DNA from: Tessaracoccus oleiagri
Lineage (GTDB): Bacteria; Actinomycetota; Actinomycetes; Propionibacteriales; Propionibacteriaceae
Assembly (NCBI RefSeq): GCF_900103275.1
Contig: NZ_FNGP01000002.1
Coordinates: 124,001-188,000 of the forward strand
Direction: 5' to 3'
Length of the DNA: 64,000 bases
Under the pieces are notes generated by a model. It saw only the letters and a program-made list of their open reading frames with translations. It was not told the origin of the DNA and did not search any database. Position numbers and translations under genes: made by a program. This document shows positions 44,058-55,635 of this stretch, one piece after another; the stretch's first letter is position 1, and each line of letters begins with the position of its first letter.

Positions 44058-44498
44058 TCAGGCCTCGTACTGGGCGATCTGGTCGATGCGGCGCTGGTGG
44101 CGCTCGTCGCCGCTGAACGGGGTGTCGAGGAAGGTCTCCACCATCGCCCATGCCTCCTCGAGCGACTGCATGCGGCCACCGAGGGAGAGGATGTTCGCGT
44201 CGTTGTGCTGCCGGGAGAGCTTCGCGATCTCGGGGTTGTAGGCGAGCGCCGCGCGCACGCCCCGCACCTTGTTGGCGGCGATCTGCTCGCCGTTGCCCGA
44301 GCCGCCGAGCACGATGCCCAGCGTCCCCTCCGCCACCACGGCCTCGGCGCACGGGATGACGTAGCCGGGGTAGTCGTCGGTGGCCACGTACTCATGGGCG
44401 CCGTGGTCGACCACCTCGTGGCCGGCCTCTTCCAGCCGCTGCACGAGGTAGTTCTTGAGCTCGAACGCCGCATGGTCGGTAGCTATGTGAACACGCAT
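44058..44498 (-). CDS. rpiB: Ribose-5-phosphate isomerase B
   Basis: A 146-residue RpiB/LacA-fold enzyme that interconverts ribose-5-phosphate and ribulose-5-phosphate in the pentose phosphate pathway. Landmarks are ATDHAAFELK (Asp8, His9) and LGGSGNGEQIAANK. Glu71 takes the place of the Escherichia coli catalytic Cys, as in the mycobacterial type. It is cotranscribed with nei1 and divergent from pepN across a 50-bp gap. Confidence 0.95.
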   Translation of the reverse strand: MRVHIATDHAAFELKNYLVQRLEEAGHEVVDHGAHEYVATDDYPGYVIPCAEAVVAEGTLGIVLGGSGNGEQIAANKVRGVRAALAYNPEIAKLSRQHNDANILSLGGRMQSLEEAWAMVETFLDTPFSGDERHQRRIDQIAQYEA

Positions 44499-44548
44499 GG
44501 GGCCAACTATTCCACGACGGCAACCGCGCGTGCACTAGGCTCAGCCCC

Positions 44549-47158
<2,610 letters not shown>

Positions 47159-47243
47159 GGGCCCCACAACCAACAGCAAGAGGTAAGCCAGCTCCGACAT
47201 CTGCGGGGCTTCCGGCCAGCCAGGCAAGGTCTCGAGGAGGATC

Positions 47244-47756
47244 ATGCGAGCAGCCTACCTGATGAACGATGAGGAGGTCAGTCTCGCACTGACCCGTATG
47301 ACGCACGAGCTCGTGGAGCTGAACCGGGGCCGGAACTTCCTGCTGCTGGGCATCATCACGCGCGGCGTGCCCCTCGCCCACCGCATCGGACACCAACTGG
47401 GGGTGGAGGTCGGTGAGCTCGACATCACCATGTACCGCGACGACCTCCGGTCCCAGCCCACACGCCGTGCGCAGCGCTCCAAGCTGCCGCCCATCGACGA
47501 CCGGGTCGTGGTCCTCGTCGACGACGTGCTCTACTCGGGCCGGACGGTGCAGGCCGCGCTGCTCGCGCTGGCCGACGTCGGCCGACCCAGGCGCATCGAG
47601 CTGATGTCGCTCATCGATCGTGGCCACCGTGAACTCCCGATCCAGGCGGACATCGTCGGGCGTAGGATTCCGACGGCCAAGAACGAACGGATCGTCGTGC
47701 ACCTCGAGGAGCTCGACGGCGAGGACGCGGTCCTGATCGAATCGGAGCACCGGTGA
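47244..47756 (+). CDS. pyrR: PyrR, pyrimidine operon regulator/uracil phosphoribosyltransferase homologue
   Basis: A 170-residue PRTase-fold protein with the PRPP loop [14 protein letters not shown] and the N-terminal [16 protein letters not shown] typical of PyrR. In actinobacteria PyrR binds the 5' end of pyr mRNA when UMP/UTP is high and represses expression. The ATG follows GAGGAGG at very short spacing; the next Met (residue 7) is an alternative. It overlaps pyrB by 4 bp (GTGA). I see no convincing antiterminator pair in the 85-bp leader. Confidence 0.93.
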   Translation: MRAAYLMNDEEVSLALTRMTHELVELNRGRNFLLLGIITRGVPLAHRIGHQLGVEVGELDITMYRDDLRSQPTRRAQRSKLPPIDDRVVVLVDDVLYSGRTVQAALLALADVGRPRRIELMSLIDRGHRELPIQADIVGRRIPTAKNERIVVHLEELDGEDAVLIESEHR

Positions 47757-48655
47757 AGCACCTGACCAGCATCAACGACCTGACGCGGGACGACGCGTTG
47801 TCGATCCTCGAGCTGGCCACGGAGATGCACGACGTGCAGAACCGTGAGGTCAAGAAGCTGCCGGCCCTGCGCGGCCGCACCATCATCAACCTCTTCTTCG
47901 AGGACTCGACGAGGACCCGCTCGTCCTTCGAACTCGCCGCCAAGTGGCTCTCCGCGGACTCGATCAACATCTCCGCGAAGGGCTCGAGCGTCAGCAAGGG
48001 CGAGTCGCTGCGGGACACGCTCCTCACGCTCGACGCCATGGGGATCGACGCGATCGTCATGCGGCACGCCGGGTCGGGCTCCGTGCACCAGGCGAGGGGG
48101 TGGGTGCGCGCCTCGATGATCAACGCCGGCGACGGCACCCACGAGCACCCGACGCAGGCGCTGCTCGACGCCTACTCCATGGGCACCGACCTGGAGGGGA
48201 AGCTGGTGTCGATCACCGGCGATCTCCTCCACTCCCGCGTGGTCCGGTCGAACGTGCTGCTGCTGGAGAAGCTGGGCGCGAAGGTGGTGCTCGTCGCGCC
48301 GCCGACGCTGATGCCGCCCGGCGTGGAGCACTGGGCCGCCGAGATCTCGCACGACTTCGACGCCGTCCTCCCCGACGTGGACGTGTGCATGATGCTCCGG
48401 GTCCAGCGCGAGCGGATGCAAGGCGGCTTCTTCCCCAGCGAGCGCGAGTACATCGCCCTCTACGGGCTCACCCCGTCGCGGCTGGCGAGGCTCAAGCCGG
48501 ACGCGAAGATCGCCCACCCCGGGCCGATGAACCGCGGACTGGAGATCTCCTCGTCGGCGGCGGACGATGCGCGCTCGATCGTGCTCAACCAGGTGTCGGC
48601 CGGTGTCGCCGTGCGGATGAGCGTGCTGTACCACCTCTTGGCAGGAGAGTCATGA
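47753..48655 (+). CDS. pyrB: Aspartate carbamoyltransferase catalytic subunit
   Basis: A 300-residue enzyme that joins carbamoyl phosphate and aspartate in pyrimidine synthesis. The carbamoyl-phosphate motif [13 protein letters not shown] is at residues 48-60, [12 protein letters not shown] carries the HPxQ motif, and HPGPMNRG is near the C-terminus. The GTG start overlaps the pyrR stop and its own stop overlaps pyrC (ATGA). No pyrI regulatory subunit is present. Confidence 0.97.
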   Translation: MKHLTSINDLTRDDALSILELATEMHDVQNREVKKLPALRGRTIINLFFEDSTRTRSSFELAAKWLSADSINISAKGSSVSKGESLRDTLLTLDAMGIDAIVMRHAGSGSVHQARGWVRASMINAGDGTHEHPTQALLDAYSMGTDLEGKLVSITGDLLHSRVVRSNVLLLEKLGAKVVLVAPPTLMPPGVEHWAAEISHDFDAVLPDVDVCMMLRVQRERMQGGFFPSEREYIALYGLTPSRLARLKPDAKIAHPGPMNRGLEISSSAADDARSIVLNQVSAGVAVRMSVLYHLLAGES

Positions 48656-49911
48656 ACCACGTGATCAGCGGGGCCGCGTTGCCCGACGGCACCCGCACCG
48701 ACCTGTTCGTCCGCGACGGGGTGCTCGTCGACGAGGCGCCCGCGGGCGCGGAACGCATCGACGCCGAGGGCCTGGTGGTCCTCCCGGGCCTGGTCGACCC
48801 GCACACCCACCTCCGCGAGCCGGGGCGGGAGGACGCGGAGACGGTGGCGTCCGGGTCGGCGGCCGCCGCCCGCGGCGGCTACACCGCCGTGTGCGCCATG
48901 GCGAACACGCGGCCCGTCACCGACACCGCGGAGAAGGCGGAGCACGTCTTCGACCTGGGCGTGTCCGCCGGGCTGGTGGAGGTCGCGCCCATCGGTGCGA
49001 TCACGAAGGGGCTGGCCGGTGCCGAGCTGGCCGAACTGGCCCTGATGCACCGGTCGCGCGCGAAGGTCAACATGTTCTCCGACGACGGCGCGTGCCTGAT
49101 GGACGCCCAGCTGATGCGTCGCGCGCTCGAGTGGGTCAAGCCGTTCGGCGGCGTGATCGCGCAGCACTCCCAGGACACCAACCTCGCCGGGGCGAGCGCC
49201 TGCTGCCACGAGTCGGAGATCTCCGGCCGGCTGGGCCTCGACCCGTGGCCGCCCGTCGCCGAGGCGGCGATCATCGCCCGCGACGTGATGCTCGCCGAGG
49301 CCACCGGGTCGCGGCTGCACGTCTGCCACATCTCCACCGCCGAGGGCGTGGAGGTGGTGCGCTGGGCGAAGTCGCGCGGCATCCGGGTGACCGCGGAGGT
49401 GACGCCGCACCACCTGCTGCTCGGCACCGAGAGGGTGGAGGGCTACGACACGACGTTCAAGGTCAATCCCCCGCTGCGCACGTCCGAGCACATCACGGCC
49501 GTGCGGGAGGCGCTCGCCGACGGCACCATCGACATGGTCGGCACCGACCACGCCCCCCACGCGCCGCAGGACAAGGACCACGCGTTCGTCGACGCCCGGC
49601 CCGGGATGCTCGGGCTGGAGCAGGCGCTCGCCGTCGTCATGGAGGTGCTGCTCGACGAACTCGGCTGGGAGGGGGTCGCCGACCGGATGAGCCACGCACC
49701 GGCGAAGCTGGCCGGCCTCGTCGCACAGGGACGTCCGCTGTCCGTGGGCGAGCCCGCGAGCCTGGTGCTCGTCGACCCGGCCTCCCGCGCGGTCGTCGAC
49801 CGCGCCGCCTCATCGTCGCTCAGTCGCAACAACCCCTACCACGGCCTCGAGCTGCCCGACCCCGTGCAGCTGACCATGTGGCGGGGCAAGGTCACGTACC
49901 AGCGGGGCTGA
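48652..49911 (+). CDS. pyrC: Dihydroorotase (type I)
   Basis: A 419-residue amidohydrolase that cyclises carbamoyl-aspartate to dihydroorotate. Metal ligands His51 and His53 ([10 protein letters not shown]) and the GTDHAPH aspartate motif are present, as is the substrate-binding MANTRPVTD. Start overlaps pyrB with GGAGAG in front. It ends the pyr run: carA/carB and pyrF, which often follow, are not here. Confidence 0.96.
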   Translation: MNHVISGAALPDGTRTDLFVRDGVLVDEAPAGAERIDAEGLVVLPGLVDPHTHLREPGREDAETVASGSAAAARGGYTAVCAMANTRPVTDTAEKAEHVFDLGVSAGLVEVAPIGAITKGLAGAELAELALMHRSRAKVNMFSDDGACLMDAQLMRRALEWVKPFGGVIAQHSQDTNLAGASACCHESEISGRLGLDPWPPVAEAAIIARDVMLAEATGSRLHVCHISTAEGVEVVRWAKSRGIRVTAEVTPHHLLLGTERVEGYDTTFKVNPPLRTSEHITAVREALADGTIDMVGTDHAPHAPQDKDHAFVDARPGMLGLEQALAVVMEVLLDELGWEGVADRMSHAPAKLAGLVAQGRPLSVGEPASLVLVDPASRAVVDRAASSSLSRNNPYHGLELPDPVQLTMWRGKVTYQRG

Positions 49912-50052
49912 CAGGAGTCCGCCGCGCAGGCGGCAGGTACCGCAGACGCACAGACGGCAGGTGCTCCCGGTACGTCGAGTCCGCCGCACAGCGTGCCGGT
50001 GCCTCGGCCGAACCGGCCGTATCCTGCCCCCGACGGGTCGCGGTGCGCGACG
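49912..50052. other. Intergenic region after pyrC
   Basis: This 141-bp stretch holds a short hairpin CCGCC-GCGCA-GGCGG at 49919-49933 that could end pyr transcription. The phrase GGCAGGT also occurs twice. I see no convincing promoter for the next gene. Confidence 0.4.
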
Positions 50053-51906
50053 ATGGTGCACATGGATGTCGAAGTCGCCGAGGTCGTTGATTTCCTCGCA
50101 CAGCACGCGCCGTTCAGCGAGCTGACCGGCGCGGAGCGACGGGCGCTGGCGAAGGAGCTCAGCATCCGCTACTTCCGACGGGGCACGGTGGTCATCGAGT
50201 CGGGCGCCCCGAACCACTCGCTCTACATCATCCGGTCCGGCGCCGTCGACATCGCCGAGGGCGGCCAGGACCTGGTCGACCGCGACGAGCCCGGCGACTC
50301 CTTCGGCAGCTCGTCGCTGCTCAGCCGCAGCCCGTCGCGATACCGGGCCACGGCCGTCGAGGACACCCTCGCCTACGTCCTGCCCGGCCACCGCTTCCAG
50401 CAACTGATGCGCGAGTCGGATCCTGTGCGGGACTTCTACACCCCGCGGCAGCGCGGGCGCCTCAGCCAGTTGGCCCGCGAGCTCCAGAAGTCCGACGACT
50501 CCATCCTGCGCCTCGACGCGGGCGACATGATCGTGCGGGCGCCCATCGCCGCGCCGCCGTCCACCAGCATCCGTGAGGCGGCCGAGATCATGACGCGCGA
50601 GCGCGTCTCTGCGCTGCTGATCAACGAGGGCGACCAGCTCGTCGGGATCCTCACCGACCGCGACCTGCGGTCGAGGGTCGTCCTCCAGGGGGTCCCGAAC
50701 ACCGAACCCGTCTCCTCGGTGATGACGCGCAACCCGGTCCGCGTGTCGCCGGAGATGAAGGCGTTCGAGCTGCTCATGGTGATGACCTCGAAGAAGATCC
50801 ACCACCTGCCGGTCGTGCGCGACGGCAGGGCCCTCGGCCTGGTCTCGGCCGGCGACCTGATGCGACTGGAGAGCTCCAACCCCGTGGTCCTGATCGGCGA
50901 GATCGGCCGCAGGAACGACCCCGAGGGCATCGCGGAGGTCGCCCGGCAGGCGCCGAGGCTCGCCGCGCAGCTGCTCGACCAGGGCGCGAACGCCGACGAC
51001 GTCTCCCACGTCCTCACGGCCATCGCCGACGCGATCACCGGCCGGCTGATCCAGTTGGTGGAGATCGACCGCGGCCCCGCACCCCACCCGTGGTGCTGGG
51101 TCACGCTGGGTTCGCAAGCACGTCATGAGCTCGGCTTCGCGTCGGACCAGGACCACGCGATGGTCATCGCCGACGAGGCCACCGACCTGAGCTGGTACGA
51201 GGAGGCCGCCGAGCGCGTGGTGGCGGGCCTGGAACTCGCCGGGCTCAAGCGTTGCCCCGGCGGCGCGATGGCCACCAACTGGCACCTGCGCTCGCGGGAG
51301 TGGCGCAGGCAGTTCGCCCAGTGGGTCAACGAGCCCGAGTCGAAGGCCGTCCTCCACGCGCAGATCTTCTTCGACGCCCGCCCCGTGCACGGTGACTTCA
51401 CCCTCTTCGACGAGTTGGTGGGCGGGGTCGTCTCCGGGGCCCAGCACGCGCAGCGCTTCCTCGGGCACCTCGCGGCCATGGCCGTGCGACGGGAACCCCC
51501 GCTGACGTTCTTCCGCGGCTTCGTCCTGGAGAACTCGGGTGCGCACAAGGACCAGTTCGACATCAAGGCGGGCGGCCTGCACGCCATCATCGAATCGGTA
51601 CGGGTGCTCGCCCTCGCCGCGGGCGTCACCGAGCCCGCGACGCTGACACGGATCGAGGCGCTGCGCGCGGCAGGAAGGCTCAACGACGACACGGCGGCGG
51701 AGCTGAGCGATGCGTTCGAGTTCATCAGCTTCCTCCGTCTGCGCCACCAGGCCGAGCTGATGGCGAGGAACGAGCCCGCGAACAACTTCATCGCCCCCGA
51801 CCAGCTGAGCACCGCCGAGCGCCGTCACCTGCGCTACGCCTTCACTGCGGTGCGACAGATCCAGCAGACGATCCAGTACCAGTGGCAGACCCACCTGATG
51901 AACTGA
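50053..51906 (+). CDS. cNMP-binding, CBS-pair and DUF294 nucleotidyltransferase-like signalling protein
   Basis: A 617-residue cytosolic protein. Order: cyclic-nucleotide-binding-like domain (about 15-130, YFRRGTVVIESGAPNHSLYIIRSG), a CBS pair (about 165-290, VSALLINEGDQLVGILTDRDLR and KKIHHLPVVRDG), then a DUF294 nucleotidyltransferase fold (LGSQARHELGFASDQDHAMV, the G-S...D-x-D type) with its C-terminal helical domain. The role is not established; an adenine-nucleotide sensor is plausible. The start is uncertain because an upstream in-frame ATG (49993) and ATG 50062 exist. It is followed 1 bp later by a DnaQ-like exonuclease, a frequent partner. Confidence 0.9.
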   Translation: MVHMDVEVAEVVDFLAQHAPFSELTGAERRALAKELSIRYFRRGTVVIESGAPNHSLYIIRSGAVDIAEGGQDLVDRDEPGDSFGSSSLLSRSPSRYRATAVEDTLAYVLPGHRFQQLMRESDPVRDFYTPRQRGRLSQLARELQKSDDSILRLDAGDMIVRAPIAAPPSTSIREAAEIMTRERVSALLINEGDQLVGILTDRDLRSRVVLQGVPNTEPVSSVMTRNPVRVSPEMKAFELLMVMTSKKIHHLPVVRDGRALGLVSAGDLMRLESSNPVVLIGEIGRRNDPEGIAEVARQAPRLAAQLLDQGANADDVSHVLTAIADAITGRLIQLVEIDRGPAPHPWCWVTLGSQARHELGFASDQDHAMVIADEATDLSWYEEAAERVVAGLELAGLKRCPGGAMATNWHLRSREWRRQFAQWVNEPESKAVLHAQIFFDARPVHGDFTLFDELVGGVVSGAQHAQRFLGHLAAMAVRREPPLTFFRGFVLENSGAHKDQFDIKAGGLHAIIESVRVLALAAGVTEPATLTRIEALRAAGRLNDDTAAELSDAFEFISFLRLRHQAELMARNEPANNFIAPDQLSTAERRHLRYAFTAVRQIQQTIQYQWQTHLMN

Positions 51907-51907
51907 C

Positions 51908-52591
51908 ATGGCCCTCTTCCGCGGATCGCACGAACGCCGACGTCGCCACGGGCTCGATCGGGCCCCCGAGGGACCGGTGCGCGACTTCCTGGCGGTCCCC
52001 GCGCCCTCGCCACGCACCCCCCTGGGCGACCTGCCGCTGCTGGCCATCGACCTCGAGACGACCGGCCTCGACGCGGAATCCGACCGCATCCTCAGCATCG
52101 GGTTCGTTCCCGTCGACGGGCGGGAGATCCGCCTCGGCGGGGCCCGGGAGATCGTGGTGCGGGCGGGCTCGGGCGAGGGTGTGGGCGACAGTGCCACGGT
52201 GCACGGCCTCACCGACGACGTCGTCGCGGCCGGCGTGCCCCTCACCGACGCGCTGGCCGCGACCCTGCGCGCGCTGGAGGGCAGGGTGCTGCTGGCGCAC
52301 CATGCCGCCATCGAGACCGGCTTCCTGGCCCGCGCCTGCGAGCGCGCGTTCGGCGCGCGGCCCTTGTTCGTCGCCGTCGACACCGTCCTGCTGGGCCGCG
52401 AACTCCTGGCGCCGGGCGACGAGGACGTGCCCCCCGGGCGGCTCCGGCTCGACGCGCTGCGCTCGCAGTTCGGGCTGCCGCGGTACCGGGCGCACAACGC
52501 CCTGAGCGACGCCCTCGCGTGCGGGGAGCTCTACCTCGCGCTCACCCAGGAGCTCGGCGCCACACGGCTCCAGCAGGTCAGCGTCCGCTGA
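51908..52591 (+). CDS. DnaQ-like 3'-5' exonuclease (DEDDh)
   Basis: A 227-residue exonuclease-fold protein. Exo I is AIDLETTGLD, exo II HHAAIETGFLARA, and exo III HNALSDALACGELY. These give Asp, Glu, Asp and the His/Asp pair of DEDDh enzymes. It is downstream of the cNMP/CBS/DUF294 gene with a 1-bp gap, an arrangement seen widely in bacteria. Its 3' end overlaps the convergent sirtuin gene by 14 bp. Confidence 0.92.
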   Translation: MALFRGSHERRRRHGLDRAPEGPVRDFLAVPAPSPRTPLGDLPLLAIDLETTGLDAESDRILSIGFVPVDGREIRLGGAREIVVRAGSGEGVGDSATVHGLTDDVVAAGVPLTDALAATLRALEGRVLLAHHAAIETGFLARACERAFGARPLFVAVDTVLLGRELLAPGDEDVPPGRLRLDALRSQFGLPRYRAHNALSDALACGELYLALTQELGATRLQQVSVR

Positions 52592-53276
52592 GCAGCTCCT
52601 CCACCCACTCGGGGACGGTCCTCGTCGCGGGGCCCTCCCGGACCTCCGAGAAGAGCGAGCGCGACGGCTCGAGGTTCAGTTCGACGGTGCGGGCGCCCAT
52701 CGAGTCGGCGAAGTGCACGAACCCCGCGGCCGGGTAGACGTTGCCCGACGTGCCGATGGCGGCGAACAGCTCGCAGCCGGCCAGTTCCTCCTGGATGCGG
52801 TCCATCTGCAGCGGCACCTCGCCGAACCACACCACGTTGGGCCGCAGCCGTCCCGCCACGCCGCACACCGGGCACGCGGTGCTGCCGTCCACGTCGCCGC
52901 GCGTCTCGACCGCCAACCCGCAGGCGAGGCAGCGCGACGTGAGCAGCTCGCCGTGCATGTGGATCACGTCGGACGAGCCGCCGCGCTCGTGGAGGTCGTC
53001 GATGTTCTGCGTCACGACCAGCACCTGACCGGGCAGCTCCCGCTCGAGCCGGGCCAGCGCCCGGTGGGCGTCGTTGGGCTGCACCCCCTCGGAGAGCAGC
53101 TGCCGACGCCGCATGTTGTAGAAGCGGTGCACCAACGCGGGATCGCGTTCGAACGCCTCGGGGGTGGCGACGTCCTCGACGCGATGCTCCTCCCACAGCC
53201 CGTCGGCCGCGCGGAACGTGCGGATCCCGGATTCCGCAGAGATGCCCGCACCGGTCAAGATCACTATTCGCGCCAT
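52578..53276 (-). CDS. cobB: NAD-dependent protein deacylase, sirtuin class III (CobB type)
   Basis: A 232-residue sirtuin. The NAD site is GAGISAESGIRTFR (residues 9-22), TQNIDDLH follows, the catalytic base is His108 (HMHGE), and Cys116/Cys119/Cys135/Cys138 form the zinc site. Tyr53 and Arg56 form the Y-x-x-R pair of SIRT5-like enzymes that remove succinyl or malonyl groups, so desuccinylase activity is likely as well as deacetylase. It lies 12 bp downstream of the nucleotidyltransferase gene on the same strand. Confidence 0.94.
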   Translation of the reverse strand: MARIVILTGAGISAESGIRTFRAADGLWEEHRVEDVATPEAFERDPALVHRFYNMRRRQLLSEGVQPNDAHRALARLERELPGQVLVVTQNIDDLHERGGSSDVIHMHGELLTSRCLACGLAVETRGDVDGSTACPVCGVAGRLRPNVVWFGEVPLQMDRIQEELAGCELFAAIGTSGNVYPAAGFVHFADSMGARTVELNLEPSRSLFSEVREGPATRTVPEWVEELLSGR

Positions 53277-53288
53277 GGCCCCATCCTG

Positions 53289-54116
53289 TCAGGCCGCACC
53301 GACAGTCCCCTGGACCGGGTCGGCGACGTAGACATTGCCGAACCGGTCGCGGATCTCTCCCACCGACGCGACGCCGGGCGGACTCGTCGCCCCCTCGAGG
53401 AACACGGACCCCACGACCGGGCCCCCCGGCCGCGCCGTCGGGTGCACGACGGCCTTCGCGCCGCTGACCTCGAGGTTGGCTCGGATGAACTCGTCGGGCG
53501 TGCCGCAGTCGAAGGCGCGGGCATCGGTCTCGACGAGCTGCAGCCGCTCCCCGGCGGGAGCCCAGACCGTCTCGTACAAGCCGGCCGGCTCGGCGGGCAG
53601 CGAGGCGGCGACACCACCGGGGAGCAGGCTGGCGCCGACGAAGCGGCGCGTCCCGAAGTCGCTCGGCCGGCCGACCTCACGCACCAGCAGGCGCGCCGAC
53701 CGCCGGTCCCAACCCGCGACGAAGTCGTCGGGGATGTACTCCAGCCAGGTGTCGCTGTTCAGGATGAGGACGTCGCGCCCGTCCAGCCACGCAGCGAGGT
53801 TGCCCACCGCGCCGGCCGTCCCCAGCAGCCGCTCCTCGTGCGAGACGCGAACGCCCCACGGCTCGACGAAACGCTCCACCTGGTCCGCCAGGTGGTGGCT
53901 GTTCACGGCCACGGCGTACGTGAAGCGGCGGGCGAGCCGCAGCGACCTCGCCAGGAGCGGTTCGTTGTCTACGGTGAGCAGCGGCTTGGGCACGTGGTCG
54001 GTGAAGGGCCGCATGCGCGTCCCGAGGCCGGCCGCCAGCACGAGGCAGGCAAGCCCCTCGTCTTGGAGGGGGGCGTCGGAGGAACGGGCGGGGCGGTCGT
54101 CGGGCGAGATCGTCAC
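53289..54116 (-). CDS. Sugar-phosphate nucleotidyltransferase (MurU/mannose-1-P guanylyltransferase-like)
   Basis: A 275-residue NTP-transferase with the signature LVLAAGLGTRMRPFTDHVPKPLL, a metal-site region LILNSDTW, and a late AFDCGTPDEFIRANL. It would couple a sugar-1-phosphate to an NTP. The size fits MurU-type enzymes, which are short and lack a left-handed helix domain. The GTG at 54116 is preferred. It is divergent from the hydrolase gene at 54170 and upstream of cobB. Confidence 0.82.
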   Translation of the reverse strand: MTISPDDRPARSSDAPLQDEGLACLVLAAGLGTRMRPFTDHVPKPLLTVDNEPLLARSLRLARRFTYAVAVNSHHLADQVERFVEPWGVRVSHEERLLGTAGAVGNLAAWLDGRDVLILNSDTWLEYIPDDFVAGWDRRSARLLVREVGRPSDFGTRRFVGASLLPGGVAASLPAEPAGLYETVWAPAGERLQLVETDARAFDCGTPDEFIRANLEVSGAKAVVHPTARPGGPVVGSVFLEGATSPPGVASVGEIRDRFGNVYVADPVQGTVGAA

Positions 54117-54169
54117 GGGCCCAGTGTGCCAAAGCCCGGGCTGGTTGAATGGTGGACGAGGAGGCACGA

Positions 54170-54811
54170 ATGAGCATCGAGACGACGGACGACCTCGCCA
54201 CCCGCTGGTTCGGCACCACGGGCGCACCTTTGGTGGTCCTGCTGCACGACTACATGGGACGACTGCCCTGGCTGGACGAGTACGCGGAGCGCGTGGCGGC
54301 CGAGGGCTACCACGTCGCGGTCCCCGAACTCCACGGCGGCCGCCGCACCACCGATCCGCAGAAGGCCGTGCAGTTGCTGCGCGCCCGCTACCGCGACGTC
54401 CCCGGCGCGCTCCGGATCATCGACGACACCGTCCGCGCCGGGCTCGCCGAGGGCAGCCCGAGCGTCGGGCTCGTGGGCTTCTCGATGGGGTCCGCGCTCG
54501 CGCTGGAGTATGCCGGCACCAGCGACGACGTGGCCGGCGTCGTCGCGCACTACGGCCGCCCGCTGCACGAGGACCTCGAGGTGCGGGTGCCGGTGCTGTT
54601 CCAGCAGGGCTACGACGACGTCGACGACCGCGGCGCCCCGGCGGAGCGGTTCCGCGACCGGCTCCTGGGGATCGCCGAGGTGGAGGTGTACACCTACGAC
54701 GCCCGTCACGGCTTCGCCAACGAGCAGAACGCGGAGAAGTTCGACCCGGCCGCGGCGGCGGCCGCCTGGGAGCGGACGCTCGGCTTCCTGCAGGCCTACG
54801 TCAGGGTTTGA
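54170..54811 (+). CDS. Dienelactone-hydrolase-family protein
   Basis: A 213-residue alpha/beta hydrolase. The nucleophile elbow is VGFSMGSALAL with Ser instead of the Cys of true dienelactone hydrolases. YDARHGFAN supplies the catalytic His and FQQGYDDVDDRG the acid. The ATG at 54170 follows GAGGAGG with a 5-6-nt spacer; the in-frame ATG at 54149 has no ribosome-binding site. It converges with the thioesterase gene, overlapping it by 11 bp. The substrate is unknown. Confidence 0.85.
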   Translation: MSIETTDDLATRWFGTTGAPLVVLLHDYMGRLPWLDEYAERVAAEGYHVAVPELHGGRRTTDPQKAVQLLRARYRDVPGALRIIDDTVRAGLAEGSPSVGLVGFSMGSALALEYAGTSDDVAGVVAHYGRPLHEDLEVRVPVLFQQGYDDVDDRGAPAERFRDRLLGIAEVEVYTYDARHGFANEQNAEKFDPAAAAAAWERTLGFLQAYVRV

Positions 54812-55634
54812 CGAGGAAGCCCTCGAGCCGCGACCGGTTGGGGAGCTCGGTGGGCCGCCCCTTCAGGTCCGCGCACACCACCACCGTCCGGCCACGCGCG
54901 AGGAGCGCCCCGTCCGGGGCCATGATCTCCGCCGCCGACGTGATCGACGTGCGCCCCAGCGCCACCGGCGCGGTGTGCACGACCAGCGGCTGCAGCGAGT
55001 GCTCGATCTGGGCGATGTAGTCGATGTCCTGCCGCACCACGAGCCAGAGGTGGAGGCTCTCACCGGTGCCGGTGCGCGCGAGCGTCGGGTCCCACTTCGG
55101 GGACACCTCGATGCGGGCCTGCTGGAGGTACTCGAACGCCATGACGTTGTTGACGTGCGCGTAACGGTCGAGGTCGGTCCAGCGGGTGGGGTGCAGCGTC
55201 CGCGTGCCGCGCCCGTCGAGCGGGGGCGCGGTGAGCGGGGTGAAAGGTTCCCAGTCCACCAGGTGCGGTTCGAGGTGTCGGCGCATGCTGGGCGACAGCC
55301 GGGCCGGGCGCTGCTCGTCGAAGTCGAACGCGGCGAGCAGCGTGCGCGCCTCGGCCACCACCTGGTCGAACTGCGTCAGGACGTACCCGATCTCCACCTG
55401 CGCCCCGCCGAGCCGCGTCACGCCCATCTCCACCTGGACCGGCGTCTCGGAGTACTCGATGGGGCGCCGGAACTGCATCTGCTGGCGCACGACGACGACG
55501 CCGTGCTCCAGCAGGCCCGACTCGGCGAAGAGCTGGACGCGCGCCTCCTGCAGGTAGTCGGCGATGCGGGCGTTGTTCACGTGCCCCTGCACGTCCATGT
55601 CGGACCAGCGCAGGGGCACCTCGACGTGCGGCAA
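54801..55634 (-). CDS. Acyl-CoA thioesterase with two hotdog domains
   Basis: A 277-residue tandem 4HBT-type protein. Both halves carry the hotdog signature: LRWSDMDVQGHVNNARIADYL near residue 10 and RWTDLDRYAHVNNVMAFEYL near residue 155, with the catalytic Asp and helix-start HVNN. It hydrolyses acyl-CoA. The start is a TTG 1 bp after the acyl-CoA ligase stop and AAGGAAG lies at good spacing. The ligase and thioesterase are thus co-expressed, although they act in opposite directions. Confidence 0.88.
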   Translation of the reverse strand: MPHVEVPLRWSDMDVQGHVNNARIADYLQEARVQLFAESGLLEHGVVVVRQQMQFRRPIEYSETPVQVEMGVTRLGGAQVEIGYVLTQFDQVVAEARTLLAAFDFDEQRPARLSPSMRRHLEPHLVDWEPFTPLTAPPLDGRGTRTLHPTRWTDLDRYAHVNNVMAFEYLQQARIEVSPKWDPTLARTGTGESLHLWLVVRQDIDYIAQIEHSLQPLVVHTAPVALGRTSITSAAEIMAPDGALLARGRTVVVCADLKGRPTELPNRSRLEGFLVKP

Positions 55635-55635
55635 G

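Noticed and set aside
47159-47243. PyrR-type attenuator or riboswitch in the pyr leader
   Set aside because: The leader is only 85 bp and I could not find mutually exclusive hairpins or the PyrR anti-antiterminator sequence.
49810-52497. 895-codon minus-strand frame opposite the cNMP/CBS/DUF294 and exonuclease genes
   Set aside because: It is antisense shadow coding with no recognisable motif, while the plus strand has clear CBS and DEDDh motifs.
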